24,875 nucleotides of DNA from Alphaproteobacteria bacterium. Lineage in GTDB: Bacteria; Pseudomonadota; Alphaproteobacteria; RS24. A model generated the notes under the pieces. The model ran no database searches, was not told the origin of the DNA, and saw only the letters and a list, made by a program, of their open reading frames with translations. Where the stretch lies: the NCBI GenBank assembly GCA_029248825.1, contig JAQWIP010000027.1, forward strand, positions 1 to 24,875, given 5' to 3'. The position numbers were made by a program, and so were the translations under genes. The stretch's first letter is position 1. Each line of letters starts with the position of its first letter. Below are positions 15,911 to 23,344 of the stretch, piece by piece.

Positions 15911-16954
15911 ATGCAATACCGTCGTTTAGGCCACACAGATATTAAGGTCAGCTCCATCTGCTTAGGCACGATGACTTGGGGGCAGCAAAACACACAAGCC
16001 GAAGGCCATGAACAAATGGATTACTCGGTTGAAATGGGGATTAATTTCTTCGATACCGCCGAAATGTATGCCGTGCCCCCCACGGCGGAGACCCAAGGCA
16101 AGACCGAAGAAATCATCGGCACTTGGTTTCAAAAAACCGGCAAGCGCGAAGATATTATTCTCGCCACCAAAGTGGCTGGCCGCGCGCCCATGAATTGGCT
16201 GCGCGACAATGGCGATGGCACCGACCACACGGCGGCGCAAATTCACGAAGCCGTCGATAAAAGCCTGAAGCGTCTGCAAACCGATTATATCGACCTCTAT
16301 CAATTGCATTGGCCAGACCGCCCCATTCGTATTTTTGGTGGGCTGGGTCACAAAGAAATGGGCGGCGAGATCAATCGCATTGAAGATATTTTAGGAACGC
16401 TGGCCGAGATTCAAAAAGCTGGCAAAGTGCGCCACTTCGGGCTTTCCAATGAAACGCCTTGGGGCATTATGAAGTTTCTGCACCATAGCGAAATGAACCA
16501 AGACCTGCCGCGCATGGTGTCGGTGCAAAATGCTTATAATCTGCTGAATCGCATTTACGAGCTGGGTTCCTCGGAAATTCTTCACCGCGAGGGCGTTGGC
16601 TTGCTGGCCTATTCGCCTTTGGCGCAGGGCTATCTGACGGGCAAATATCAAGGCGGGGCGAACCCGCCTGGCTCGCGCAAACAATTGTTCGACCGCCTAC
16701 AGCGCTATGAAACCCCCGGCACGGATGCGGCCATTGAGAGCTATCTCGACATCGCCAAAAAATACGGCCTAGACGCCTCGCAATTGGCCAATCAATTCGT
16801 GACCACGCGCGATTTTGTGACGTCGAATATCATTGGCGCCACCAATATGGAGCAGCTGAAACTGGCCGTGACCAGCGTCGATGTGGAATTGAGTGATGAA
16901 ATTTTGGCCGATATTGATGCGGTGCATTTGCGTGCGCCCAATATCTGCCCGTAA
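15911..16954 (+). CDS. Aldo/keto reductase (Tas-like)
   Basis: This 347-residue cytoplasmic NADP(H)-dependent oxidoreductase has the AKR (beta/alpha)8 fold. The catalytic tetrad is visible: D48, Y53, K87 and H133 (FFDTAEMY, ILATKVAG, LYQLHWPD). Later landmarks are HFGLSNE, QNAYNLLNR and LLAYSPLAQGYLTGKY, with the NIIGATNMEQL cofactor-binding stretch. The length and insert after LHWPDRP fit the Tas subgroup. AGGGAGA ten bases before the ATG supports the start. It may be co-transcribed with tesA (25-bp gap) and with phhB (10-bp gap). The substrate is not predictable. Confidence 0.93.
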   Translation: MQYRRLGHTDIKVSSICLGTMTWGQQNTQAEGHEQMDYSVEMGINFFDTAEMYAVPPTAETQGKTEEIIGTWFQKTGKREDIILATKVAGRAPMNWLRDNGDGTDHTAAQIHEAVDKSLKRLQTDYIDLYQLHWPDRPIRIFGGLGHKEMGGEINRIEDILGTLAEIQKAGKVRHFGLSNETPWGIMKFLHHSEMNQDLPRMVSVQNAYNLLNRIYELGSSEILHREGVGLLAYSPLAQGYLTGKYQGGANPPGSRKQLFDRLQRYETPGTDAAIESYLDIAKKYGLDASQLANQFVTTRDFVTSNIIGATNMEQLKLAVTSVDVELSDEILADIDAVHLRAPNICP

Positions 16955-16964
16955 GGAGAGAGAC

Positions 16965-17273
16965 ATGGCTGAAAAATTATCCCCCGCCGACAAAAAATCC
17001 GCGCTGGCCAAACTCAATGGCTGGAAAAAAACCTCGGGCCGAGACGCGATTTCCAAGCGCTTCGTTTTCGCCGATTTCAACGCCGCCTTTGCTTGGATGA
17101 CCCGCGTTGCGATGATGGCCGAAAAACTCGACCATCACCCGGAATGGGACAATGTCTATAAAACCATAAATGTCGTGCTGACCACGCATGATGCGGGCGG
17201 CTTATCCGAATTGGATATCGCCATGGCCAAATTTATGGATAAGACAGCGGGCGCGGCTGGACGCAAAAAATAA
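16965..17273 (+). CDS. phhB: Pterin-4a-carbinolamine dehydratase
   Basis: This 102-residue enzyme dehydrates 4a-hydroxytetrahydropterin, the product of aromatic amino acid hydroxylases. The family motif is intact: E53, H57-H58-P59, W61, Y65, H75 and D84 (EKLDHHPEW, LTTHD, ELDIAMA). I chose the ATG at 16965 because AAGGAGAG sits directly upstream; an upstream in-frame ATG (16893) lies inside the reductase gene. Its last base is the first base of the next start codon (TAATG). No phenylalanine hydroxylase gene is in view. Confidence 0.93.
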   Translation: MAEKLSPADKKSALAKLNGWKKTSGRDAISKRFVFADFNAAFAWMTRVAMMAEKLDHHPEWDNVYKTINVVLTTHDAGGLSELDIAMAKFMDKTAGAAGRKK

Positions 17274-17719
17274 TGCCGGAATGGCGCGATATTTGGGTGC
17301 TCATCCTGCTCGCTGTTTTGGCGGGCGGCACGGCGCTTTTACAAAACCGCCACCAGCCCTTGAGCGTCGACGATCTCGCCATTCGTCAAACCATCGCCGC
17401 GCAAGTGGCCGCCTTTGCGGCCGAAGATGGCGCCGCCGCCTTCCGCTTTGCTGCGCCCGAGCTACAAGCTCAATTTGAAACGCCAGAGTATTTTATGGCG
17501 ATGATAAAGGCGCATTATCGACCGGTTTATTTCGCGCAAAAAATAGATTTTTCCACCCCCGCGCGCGCCATGGAAGCAGGCCTTTACTTGCAGTCAACTT
17601 TTCTGGTCGACGACCGAGGGGCTAGCCATAAAGCGCGCTACCTGATGCAAAAACAGCCGAACGGATCTTGGAAGATCGCCGGCTGTCATTTGCTTGCTTC
17701 CGACCTGATAGAAATCTAG
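17273..17719 (+). CDS. DUF4864 domain-containing exported or membrane-anchored protein
   Basis: This 148-residue protein has an N-terminal hydrophobic segment (about 8-23) with no obvious cleavage motif, so it may be anchored. The remainder resembles a SnoaL/NTF2-like fold pattern: IRQTIAAQVAAFAAEDGAAAFRFAAPELQAQF, then YFMAMIKAHYRPVY, and a C-terminal GSWKIAGCHL. This matches DUF4864, common in Alphaproteobacteria and of unknown function. It overlaps the phhB stop (TAATG), implying translational coupling. An imperfect 13-bp hairpin occurs inside its 3' coding end, and a terminator overlaps the stop. Confidence 0.8.
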   Translation: MPEWRDIWVLILLAVLAGGTALLQNRHQPLSVDDLAIRQTIAAQVAAFAAEDGAAAFRFAAPELQAQFETPEYFMAMIKAHYRPVYFAQKIDFSTPARAMEAGLYLQSTFLVDDRGASHKARYLMQKQPNGSWKIAGCHLLASDLIEI

Positions 17720-17734
17720 GTCGGTAGAGTTTTT
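17700..17734 (+). terminator. Probable terminator of the AKR-phhB-DUF4864 unit
   Basis: CCGACCT (17700-17706) and AGGTCGG (17718-17724) make a 7-bp stem with an 11-nt loop. The tail is TAGAG followed by five Ts (17730-17734). It covers the DUF4864 stop codon. The gap between stem and T-run makes it imperfect. Confidence 0.5.
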
Positions 17735-18517
17735 CTAGCGTGGAGCCATACGAATAGCGCCATCGAGGCGAACATCTTCGCCGTTGAAGTAATTCACTTC
17801 ACACATGGTCGCGGCCAATTTGGCATATTCTTCTGGCATGCCAAGACGCGATGGATAAGGTACCATAGCCCCCAAAGCTTGACGCACATTATCTGGCGCA
17901 CCGGCAAGAAGCGGCGTGTCGAAAATGCCCGGCAAAATAGTGTTGACCCGAATGCCTTCGCGAGACAAATCGCGCGCGATTGGCAAAGACATGCCAACCA
18001 CACCAGCTTTGGAAGCCGAATAGGCCGCCTGACCGATTTGGCCATCTTCCGCCGCAACCGAAGCCGTGTTGACAATCGCGCCGCGATCGCCACATGCCAA
18101 TGGGTCTAGGCTCATCATGCCAGCCGCAGATTTTGCGATGCAGCGGAATGTGCCAACCAAGTTGATCTGAATGATGAGGTTAAACGCATCGAGCGGGAAG
18201 TGATTGATCTCGCCCGTCTCTTTGTTGCGCGAAGCGGTTTTGACCGCATTGCCCGTGCCCGCGCAATTGATCAAGATACGTTCCTGACCCAAGGCGTCGC
18301 GGATTTTTGCAAAACCCGCATCGACATCTTCGTCAGAGGTGACGTTTACTTTAGCAAAGGCACCGCCAACTTCTTTGGCCACAGCTTCGCCGCGTTCTTC
18401 GTTAAGGTCGAAGATGCCGCATTTTACGCCGTGTTCGGCCAACAGACGAACCGTTGCTTCGCCAAGACCTGACGCGCCACCGGTAACGATGGCGGTAATG
18501 TTTGAATCCAATTTCAT
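17735..18517 (-). CDS. HSD10-like short-chain dehydrogenase (3-hydroxyacyl-CoA dehydrogenase type II)
   Basis: This 260-residue Rossmann-fold enzyme has the cofactor motif TGGASGLG (12-19), the structural NCAG motif (84-87) and the catalytic S153, Y166 and K170 (TASVAAEDGQIGQAAYSASKAG). Around the active site it closely resembles HSD17B10-type 3-hydroxyacyl-CoA dehydrogenases, which act in fatty acid and branched-chain amino acid oxidation. Acidic residue D37 after the second strand favours NAD. GGGAG precedes the ATG. It lies downstream of a transporter and a quinone oxidoreductase on the same strand, but a predicted promoter and a 108-bp gap suggest its own transcription. Confidence 0.88.
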   Translation of the reverse strand: MKLDSNITAIVTGGASGLGEATVRLLAEHGVKCGIFDLNEERGEAVAKEVGGAFAKVNVTSDEDVDAGFAKIRDALGQERILINCAGTGNAVKTASRNKETGEINHFPLDAFNLIIQINLVGTFRCIAKSAAGMMSLDPLACGDRGAIVNTASVAAEDGQIGQAAYSASKAGVVGMSLPIARDLSREGIRVNTILPGIFDTPLLAGAPDNVRQALGAMVPYPSRLGMPEEYAKLAATMCEVNYFNGEDVRLDGAIRMAPR

Positions 18518-18558
18518 ATTGTTTCTCCCGAAAATGGTGAACTCTAAGATGGCCAGAC

Positions 18559-18586
18559 TTTATAAACTCGCACGCGCCCGTGCAAG
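18559..18586 (-). promoter_or_regulatory. Predicted promoter of the HSD10-like gene
   Basis: On the minus strand CTTGCA (18586-18581) and TATAAA (18564-18559) are separated by 16 bp, and would start a transcript about 35 bases before the ATG. The spacer contains the perfect hairpin GCACG-CGCC-CGTGC (read on plus at 18570-18583). Confidence 0.3.
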
Positions 18587-18613
18587 TCTTAATGAAGCCA
18601 GTCTTAATGAAGC
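18585..18613. repeat. Tandem duplication of a 15-bp unit
   Basis: AGTCTTAATGAAGC occurs at 18585-18598 and again, identical, at 18600-18613. It lies in the gap between the EamA gene stop and the HSD10-like gene. Confidence 0.9.
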
Positions 18614-18625
18614 TTTGCGCGCAGC

Positions 18626-19525
18626 CTATCCCTTTGGCGCGTCCCCATCGGAAGCCAAAAAGGCCTCGCGGCGCAAAATGTAAAAGCTCGAGCCAACGAT
18701 AATCAGCGCGCCCAATATCGTATAGGCGTCCGGCACCGTGGCGAAAATCAGCCAGCCCGCAATGGCCGCGAAAACCAAGCGCGAATAATCAACCGGCGCA
18801 ATGACGCTGGCCTCGCCCAAAGCAAAGGCGCGGATGAAACAATTATGCGACACGGTCGCCAAAAGCCCCATGGCCAAGAGCATCCATGCCTCCGTTAAGG
18901 TCGGCGTCTGCCAGACGAAAAACGTTGGGATGGATATCAAGGCAATCGACACTGTATTGGTGTAAAACATCAGCGTAACGGGGCCGTCGTAGCGCGAGGC
19001 GATGGAGACCAATATGGTCGCCAAAGCAACCAAAAACGCATGTCCCAAAGCCGCCAAAGCGCCAATGCTAAGCGCCAAGCCCAGCGAACCGACATCCATG
19101 CCCGGGCGCAACATAATCAGCACGCCGATAAAGCCGACACCCGCAGCCAAGGCGCGGCGCAAGCCCACCGCCTCGGATAGAATAATCGCCGCCAAAGGCA
19201 CGAGGAATAAATTGCGCGAGAAACTAATCGCCTGCGCTTCGGCCAAGGGCAAAGCAACAATCGCGTAAAAGCCCAAAAACATAGCCAGCGAGCCGACCAC
19301 TCCACGGGTTAATTGCAGCAGAGGAATTTGCGTCGCCATGCCCGCCCGAAGGCCGCCCGTGCGCCAGAAGATAGGCAGAATAACCGCCAAGGCCACGGCC
19401 GCGCGGAAAAACGAAATTTCAAACGGATGCAAAGTCTGGCCCAAAGTCTTGACCAGAATATTGGTAAACGTAAATAAAGTCGCAGACGCCAGCAGCCAGA
19501 GAGCCGCGCGTCGATTATCGATCAC
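18626..19525 (-). CDS. EamA/DMT family transporter
   Basis: This 299-residue inner-membrane protein has ten hydrophobic segments arranged as two EamA repeats (first from ALWLLASATLFTFTNILVK, second from about residue 150). It is a member of the drug/metabolite transporter superfamily; RhaT/RarD-like members export metabolites, and the substrate here is unknown. I place the start at GTG 19525 because AAAAAAGGAGA ends five bases upstream. The frame stays open to a GTG at 19582 that would overlap the preceding gene by 11 bp and add a proline- and lysine-rich stretch with no ribosome site. The C-terminus is charged and cytoplasmic. Confidence 0.88.
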   Translation of the reverse strand: MIDNRRAALWLLASATLFTFTNILVKTLGQTLHPFEISFFRAAVALAVILPIFWRTGGLRAGMATQIPLLQLTRGVVGSLAMFLGFYAIVALPLAEAQAISFSRNLFLVPLAAIILSEAVGLRRALAAGVGFIGVLIMLRPGMDVGSLGLALSIGALAALGHAFLVALATILVSIASRYDGPVTLMFYTNTVSIALISIPTFFVWQTPTLTEAWMLLAMGLLATVSHNCFIRAFALGEASVIAPVDYSRLVFAAIAGWLIFATVPDAYTILGALIIVGSSFYILRREAFLASDGDAPKG

Positions 19526-19571
19526 GCGGTCTCCTTTTTTAGCGGATGGCTTTGCCTGCGGCGGCGGTTGC

Positions 19572-20585
19572 TTAGCCTTCACTTCGACCCATGGTCAAAA
19601 TGACTTTGCCCTTCACTTTGCGGCTGGCCATTTGGTTCAGCGCATCGGCGGCTTGTTCTAGCGGATAGCGACCCGAAATATGCGGGCGAATGGTGCCCGC
19701 TTTATACATGGCCATCAGCTCGGCCAAATTGGCCGCATTGCCTCTTGGATCGCGCGCCGTGAAAGCGCCCCAGAACACGCCAACAATCTGACAGCTTTTC
19801 AGCAAAGCCAAATTCAGCGGGATTTGCGGAATCGGGCCAGAGGCAAACCCAATAACCAAATAGCGCCCCTCCCAATTGGTTGCGCGAAGCGCAGGCTCGG
19901 CATAAGAGCCGCCCACAGGGTCATAAACCACATCGGCGCCTTGGCCATCGGTCAAGGCTTTGATTTGTTCGGTAAAGGCGCGCTGTTGGGTTTTGTCCAA
20001 TTCGCCAGCCGGATATAAAATCGTTTCATCGGCACCATGCTCGACACAGACATCGAGTTTGTCTTGCGCCGAAGCCGCCGCAATCACGCGCGCGCCCATG
20101 GCTTTGCCAAGCTCAACCGCCGCCAAGCCAACGCCGCCAGCGGCGCCCATGACCAGCAAAGTTTCGCCGGGCTGAATATTGGCGCGGTCTTTCAAACCGT
20201 AATGCGACGTGCCATAGGTCAGCACCAAAGCCGAGGCGGTTTCCAAATCCATTTCGTCGGGCACGGGAATGCACGAGGTTTCGGCAATCGCCAGCTCTTC
20301 GACGTAACCACCGTGGCCGCAGGAGCCGATGACGCGGTCGCCGATTTTCAAACCGGTGACGCCTTCGCCCAATTTAGACACCACGCCAGCCACTTCTCCG
20401 CCAGGGGCGAAAGGCAGGGGCGGCTTGAACTGATATTTGTTTTGAATGATGAGAACGTCGGGAAAGTTAACCGCCGCAGCATGCACATCCAGCACCACTT
20501 GACCGGGGCCTGGCTCTGGCGAGGCAATATCTTCGACAACAAGGCTCTCGGGTGGACCAAATTCTTTACACAATACGGCTTTCAT
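19572..20585 (-). CDS. NADPH:quinone oxidoreductase family (MDR superfamily) protein
   Basis: This 337-residue zinc-independent medium-chain dehydrogenase/reductase has an N-terminal GroES-like domain (VNFPDVLIIQNKYQFKP, PGGEVAGVV). A Rossmann domain follows with AAGGVGLAAVELGKAMGA near 148-165. The catalytic zinc ligands of alcohol dehydrogenases are absent, as expected for quinone or enoyl reductases. GGGAG precedes the ATG at 20585; an upstream in-frame ATG (20651) adds a non-conserved leader. It is followed after 46 bp by the EamA gene. The true electron acceptor is unknown. Confidence 0.9.
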   Translation of the reverse strand: MKAVLCKEFGPPESLVVEDIASPEPGPGQVVLDVHAAAVNFPDVLIIQNKYQFKPPLPFAPGGEVAGVVSKLGEGVTGLKIGDRVIGSCGHGGYVEELAIAETSCIPVPDEMDLETASALVLTYGTSHYGLKDRANIQPGETLLVMGAAGGVGLAAVELGKAMGARVIAAASAQDKLDVCVEHGADETILYPAGELDKTQQRAFTEQIKALTDGQGADVVYDPVGGSYAEPALRATNWEGRYLVIGFASGPIPQIPLNLALLKSCQIVGVFWGAFTARDPRGNAANLAELMAMYKAGTIRPHISGRYPLEQAADALNQMASRKVKGKVILTMGRSEG

Positions 20586-20604
20586 AATTTTCTCCCTATT
20601 TACG

Positions 20605-20630
20605 CCGCCTAAAATCGGCGGGTTTGTTTT
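20605..20630 (+). terminator. Terminator-like hairpin on the plus strand, upstream of the quinone oxidoreductase gene
   Basis: CCGCC (20605-20609) and GGCGG (20617-20621) form a 5-bp stem with a 7-nt loop, followed on the plus strand by GTTTGTTTTT. No plus-strand gene precedes it. On the minus strand it would be a hairpin in the 5' leader of the oxidoreductase. Confidence 0.3.
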
Positions 20631-20706
20631 TGCGTGCCTCCTAAAAGGCATTGGTAAGCGGCTATCATAAGCCAGCCGAATGGAAAGAGAAGCGAAAAAA
20701 TGCGCC

Positions 20707-21339
20707 CTAAACGCGCCCCTCTAAGGCCTCGCGTAATTTCGCAAATGCTAGCCGAAGTCGCGACTTCACCGTGCCGAGCGGCATATTGGTATCTTCTGCA
20801 ATCTTGGCGTGCGACCAGCCCTTATAAAACGCCAGTCGAATGAGTTCGCGCTGCTCATCGGGCAGCACCAAAAGCGCTTCGCGCACTTGCTCGCTATCGC
20901 GAATGGCCATGACTTCTTGGTCGGGCGGCGTCGGGGCGTCTGGCACCAGACTTGGGTCTTGGGCATCGAGTTCAGGAAACTTTTGCCGCCGCAAAATATC
21001 AATACGTCGATTGCGCGCAATGGTGAAAATCCATGTCGAGGCGGCCGCTTTTTTACGGTCGAATAGCTCGGCTTTGCGCCATACCGTCAGCAAAGCCTCT
21101 TGGGTCACTTCCTCGGCTTGCCCATTGCTGGCGCCAAGGCGCAAGAGATAGCCTTTCACGCGAGGCGCAAAATGCGCGAAAATCTCAGCAAAAGCGGCGC
21201 GGTCTTTGGTTTGCGCGATGGCGACAATCAAATCGGCTAAATGGGCGCTGCTGGCCTCTGGCGCTTTATCGGTTGCGCTGCGTGCGGGTGGCTGGCCATC
21301 GGTTGGCTCGGTTGGCATCGTCCAAAGGACCTCTTTCAT
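20707..21339 (-). CDS. ECF-type sigma-70 family RNA polymerase sigma factor
   Basis: This 210-residue protein has sigma region 2 at about 50-118 (FAEIFAHFAPRVKGYLLR, EEVTQEALLTVWRKA, STWIFTIARNRRIDILRR) and region 4 at about 152-205 (LPDEQRELIRLAFYKGWSHAKIA, PLGTVKSRLRLAFAKLREAL). An acidic linker joins them, and the layout is that of extracytoplasmic function sigma factors. The N-terminus (about 45 residues) is polar and low-complexity. A second ATG (21318, MPTEPTDG) is an equally plausible start; neither has a clear ribosome site. No anti-sigma gene follows. It is divergent from the IalB-like gene. Confidence 0.9.
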   Translation of the reverse strand: MKEVLWTMPTEPTDGQPPARSATDKAPEASSAHLADLIVAIAQTKDRAAFAEIFAHFAPRVKGYLLRLGASNGQAEEVTQEALLTVWRKAELFDRKKAAASTWIFTIARNRRIDILRRQKFPELDAQDPSLVPDAPTPPDQEVMAIRDSEQVREALLVLPDEQRELIRLAFYKGWSHAKIAEDTNMPLGTVKSRLRLAFAKLREALEGRV

Positions 21340-21498
21340 CGGTTAAAACGCACCCTTTGCGCCCCCCCCCAAAGGAAAGCAAAGGCGGGGGCAGTAGACG
21401 CGATTACCCTAATGAAAGCAAGCATAGCGCGAGAAAAACTTTGCCCCTGCCCGCCAAAGGCACTGGCACGGCAAAACAAATCAGATTAGCTTCAGCCC
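21340..21498. promoter_or_regulatory. Divergent sigma factor / ialB intergenic region with a C9 tract
   Basis: This 159-bp gap contains a run of nine Cs (21362-21370) close to the sigma-factor start. A pair of opposed G- and C-rich blocks (GGCGGGGGCAG near 21385 and CTGCCCGCC near 21450) could pair imperfectly. I cannot assign promoter elements with confidence. Confidence 0.35.
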
Positions 21499-22047
21499 AT
21501 GAAATATAGTTTGACCTTTGGCGGCCTCGCCCGCCTATTTGGCCTCTTGACGCTGCTGGGCAGCCCTGCTGTGGCGGCCGAACGCACCAAGCCCGTGCAG
21601 ACGTTTTCGGACTGGCGATTGTTTGTCGAAGGCCAAGGTGTCGGCAAAACCTGTTATTTGGCGTCCGAGCCGAGATCGAGCGCGCCCGCCAATGTCAAAC
21701 GCGGCGACACTTATTTGGTGGTCAGCCATCGCCCAACGCAAGGCGTTCGCGGCGAAATATCGGTTCGCATTGGCTATCCGTTCTCGGCCACTTCCATGCC
21801 TTTCGCCAACGTCGGATCTGACAGCTTTGATTTTATCACCGGCGTGAAAGCGCAAAATGGCGCCGATGAATGGAGCTGGATTGAAGATTTGAAACAACAG
21901 CCGCGTTTGTTGCGCGCCATGAGACGCGGCAATGAGCTGGTTTTCAAGGGAACCTCGGCGCGCGGCACGCTGACCACCGATAGCTATAGTTTGCGCGGCG
22001 TCACCGCCGCCATGAAGGCACTAGACGCGGCCTGCCCAGCCCCCTAG
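21499..22047 (+). CDS. IalB-family (invasion associated locus B) exported protein
   Basis: This 182-residue protein has a clear signal peptide ending AVAA near residue 27. The mature part matches the IalB pattern: FSDWRLFVE with W39, then an early cysteine (C52, GKTCYLAS), a central beta-rich stretch and a C-terminal cysteine (C179, DAACPAP). A C52-C179 disulfide is likely but unproven. The family was named in Bartonella for an erythrocyte-entry locus, but it is widespread in free-living Alphaproteobacteria, so no virulence role is implied. It is followed nine bases later by rlmN, probably in one transcript, and is divergent from the ECF sigma gene. Confidence 0.85.
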   Translation: MKYSLTFGGLARLFGLLTLLGSPAVAAERTKPVQTFSDWRLFVEGQGVGKTCYLASEPRSSAPANVKRGDTYLVVSHRPTQGVRGEISVRIGYPFSATSMPFANVGSDSFDFITGVKAQNGADEWSWIEDLKQQPRLLRAMRRGNELVFKGTSARGTLTTDSYSLRGVTAAMKALDAACPAP

Positions 22048-22056
22048 AACATCCCT

Positions 22057-23214
22057 ATGGATGAAACCCAAACACAATCGCCTTTAAAGACCAGCCTCGT
22101 GGGGCTGTCGCGCGAGCAATTGCGCGCAGCATTGGCGCAAGCTGGCGTCGGCGAAAAGCAATTGCGCATGCGCACCAACCAGCTTTGGAGCTGGCTCTAT
22201 GCGCGCGGCGCCACAAAATGGGAAACCATGACCGATGTCTCCAAGGACTTGCGCGCCACTTTGAGCGAGCTTTACACGTTGGAGAGATTGGAAGTTGCCG
22301 ATGCGCAATTTTCGGACGATGGCACGCGCAAATATTTATTCCGCATGACCGATGGGCAATTGGTCGAGACCGTTTACATCCCCGAAGTCGGGCGCGGCAC
22401 GCTGTGTGTCTCCAGCCAAGTGGGCTGCACGCTGACCTGTCGCTTTTGCCATACCGGCACGCAAAAACTCGTGCGCAATCTCACCATTGCCGAAATCGTC
22501 GGGCAAATGGTTGCCGTGCGCGATGATTTGCAAGATTGGGGCGAGGATGGGCTGAGCAATAGCGGGCGGCGCAAAATTACCAATGTGGTGATGATGGGCA
22601 TGGGCGAGCCGCTGTATAATAGCGATAATGTCGGCGAGGCCCTGAATGTGATGAGCGATGGCGAAGGCCTCAGCCTCTCGCGGCGGCGCATCACCCTATC
22701 GACGTCTGGCGTGGCGCCCGAAATTCCGCTGATGGGGGAAAAAACCGGCGTCATGTTGGCCATTAGCCTGCATGCGGTGCGCGATGATTTGCGCAATGAA
22801 CTCGTGCCGCTGAATAAAAAATATCCCATTGAGACTTTGCTCGAAGCCTGCCGCAATTGGCCTGGCCTGTCGAACGCCAAGCGCATTACGTTTGAATATG
22901 TGATGCTGAAAGGCGTCAATGATACGGATGCCGATGCGCGCGACTTAGTGCGAATGCTGGCGGGTATTCCGGCGAAAATTAACCTGATACCGTTTAACCC
23001 TTGGCCCGGTGCGCCTTACGAATGTTCCGAATGGGAGCGCATTGAAGCTTTTGCTGAGATTGTCAATCGGGCGGGCTATGCCAGCCCCGTGCGCAGTCCG
23101 CGAGGGCGCGATATTATGGCCGCCTGCGGGCAGTTGAAATCGAGCAGCGTGAAAGAAACCGCAGCCTCGAAAAAAATCGCCGAGCTGCAAGCGCGCAATT
23201 TAGGCCGCGGCTAA
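22057..23214 (+). CDS. rlmN: Dual-specificity 23S rRNA / tRNA adenosine C2-methyltransferase RlmN
   Basis: This 385-residue radical SAM enzyme makes 2-methyladenosine at A2503 of 23S rRNA and at A37 of some tRNAs. The CxxxCxxC cluster motif is present (C124, C128, C131 in GCTLTCRFCHTG). A C-terminal cysteine (C357, IMAACGQL) fits the one that is methylated and covalently engaged in catalysis. GMGEPLYN and LSTSGVAPEI are family landmarks; an N-terminal accessory domain (about 15-85) precedes the barrel. There is no clear ribosome site before the ATG at 22057, which may mean coupling to the gene upstream. Confidence 0.96.
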   Translation: MDETQTQSPLKTSLVGLSREQLRAALAQAGVGEKQLRMRTNQLWSWLYARGATKWETMTDVSKDLRATLSELYTLERLEVADAQFSDDGTRKYLFRMTDGQLVETVYIPEVGRGTLCVSSQVGCTLTCRFCHTGTQKLVRNLTIAEIVGQMVAVRDDLQDWGEDGLSNSGRRKITNVVMMGMGEPLYNSDNVGEALNVMSDGEGLSLSRRRITLSTSGVAPEIPLMGEKTGVMLAISLHAVRDDLRNELVPLNKKYPIETLLEACRNWPGLSNAKRITFEYVMLKGVNDTDADARDLVRMLAGIPAKINLIPFNPWPGAPYECSEWERIEAFAEIVNRAGYASPVRSPRGRDIMAACGQLKSSSVKETAASKKIAELQARNLGRG

Positions 23215-23228
23215 ACAACAGACGAGGC

Positions 23229-23344
23229 GGGCAATCGGCCAACAAAAGCAACACAACAACTAAATCCGGGAAACGCAAAATCCGGAACGCGGCCCTATGA
23301 TTGCCCAGGAAGCCGACTTCCCAACCACCCGAAACCGAGTGGTT
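23229..23344 (+). ncRNA. Candidate structured RNA or leader before argG
   Basis: Three inverted repeats follow one another. GGGCAATC (23229-23236) with GGCC pairs with GGCC and GATTGCCC (23299-23306). GGAAG-CCGA-CTTCC (23308-23321) is a perfect tetraloop hairpin. AACCAC/GTGGTT with an inner CG/CG (23323-23344) is a third. The strand is a guess, and no known family is recognised. Confidence 0.3.
23262..23290. repeat. Imperfect short tandem repeat
   Basis: AAATCCGGGAAACGC (23262-23276) is followed by AAATCCGGAACGC (23278-23290), the second copy lacking two bases. It lies within the possible loop of the long inverted repeat before argG. Confidence 0.7.

Noticed and set aside
21499..22047. IalB-like gene as a virulence factor
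   Set aside because: The family is common in free-living Alphaproteobacteria and no other invasion genes are present, so a virulence role is not supported.
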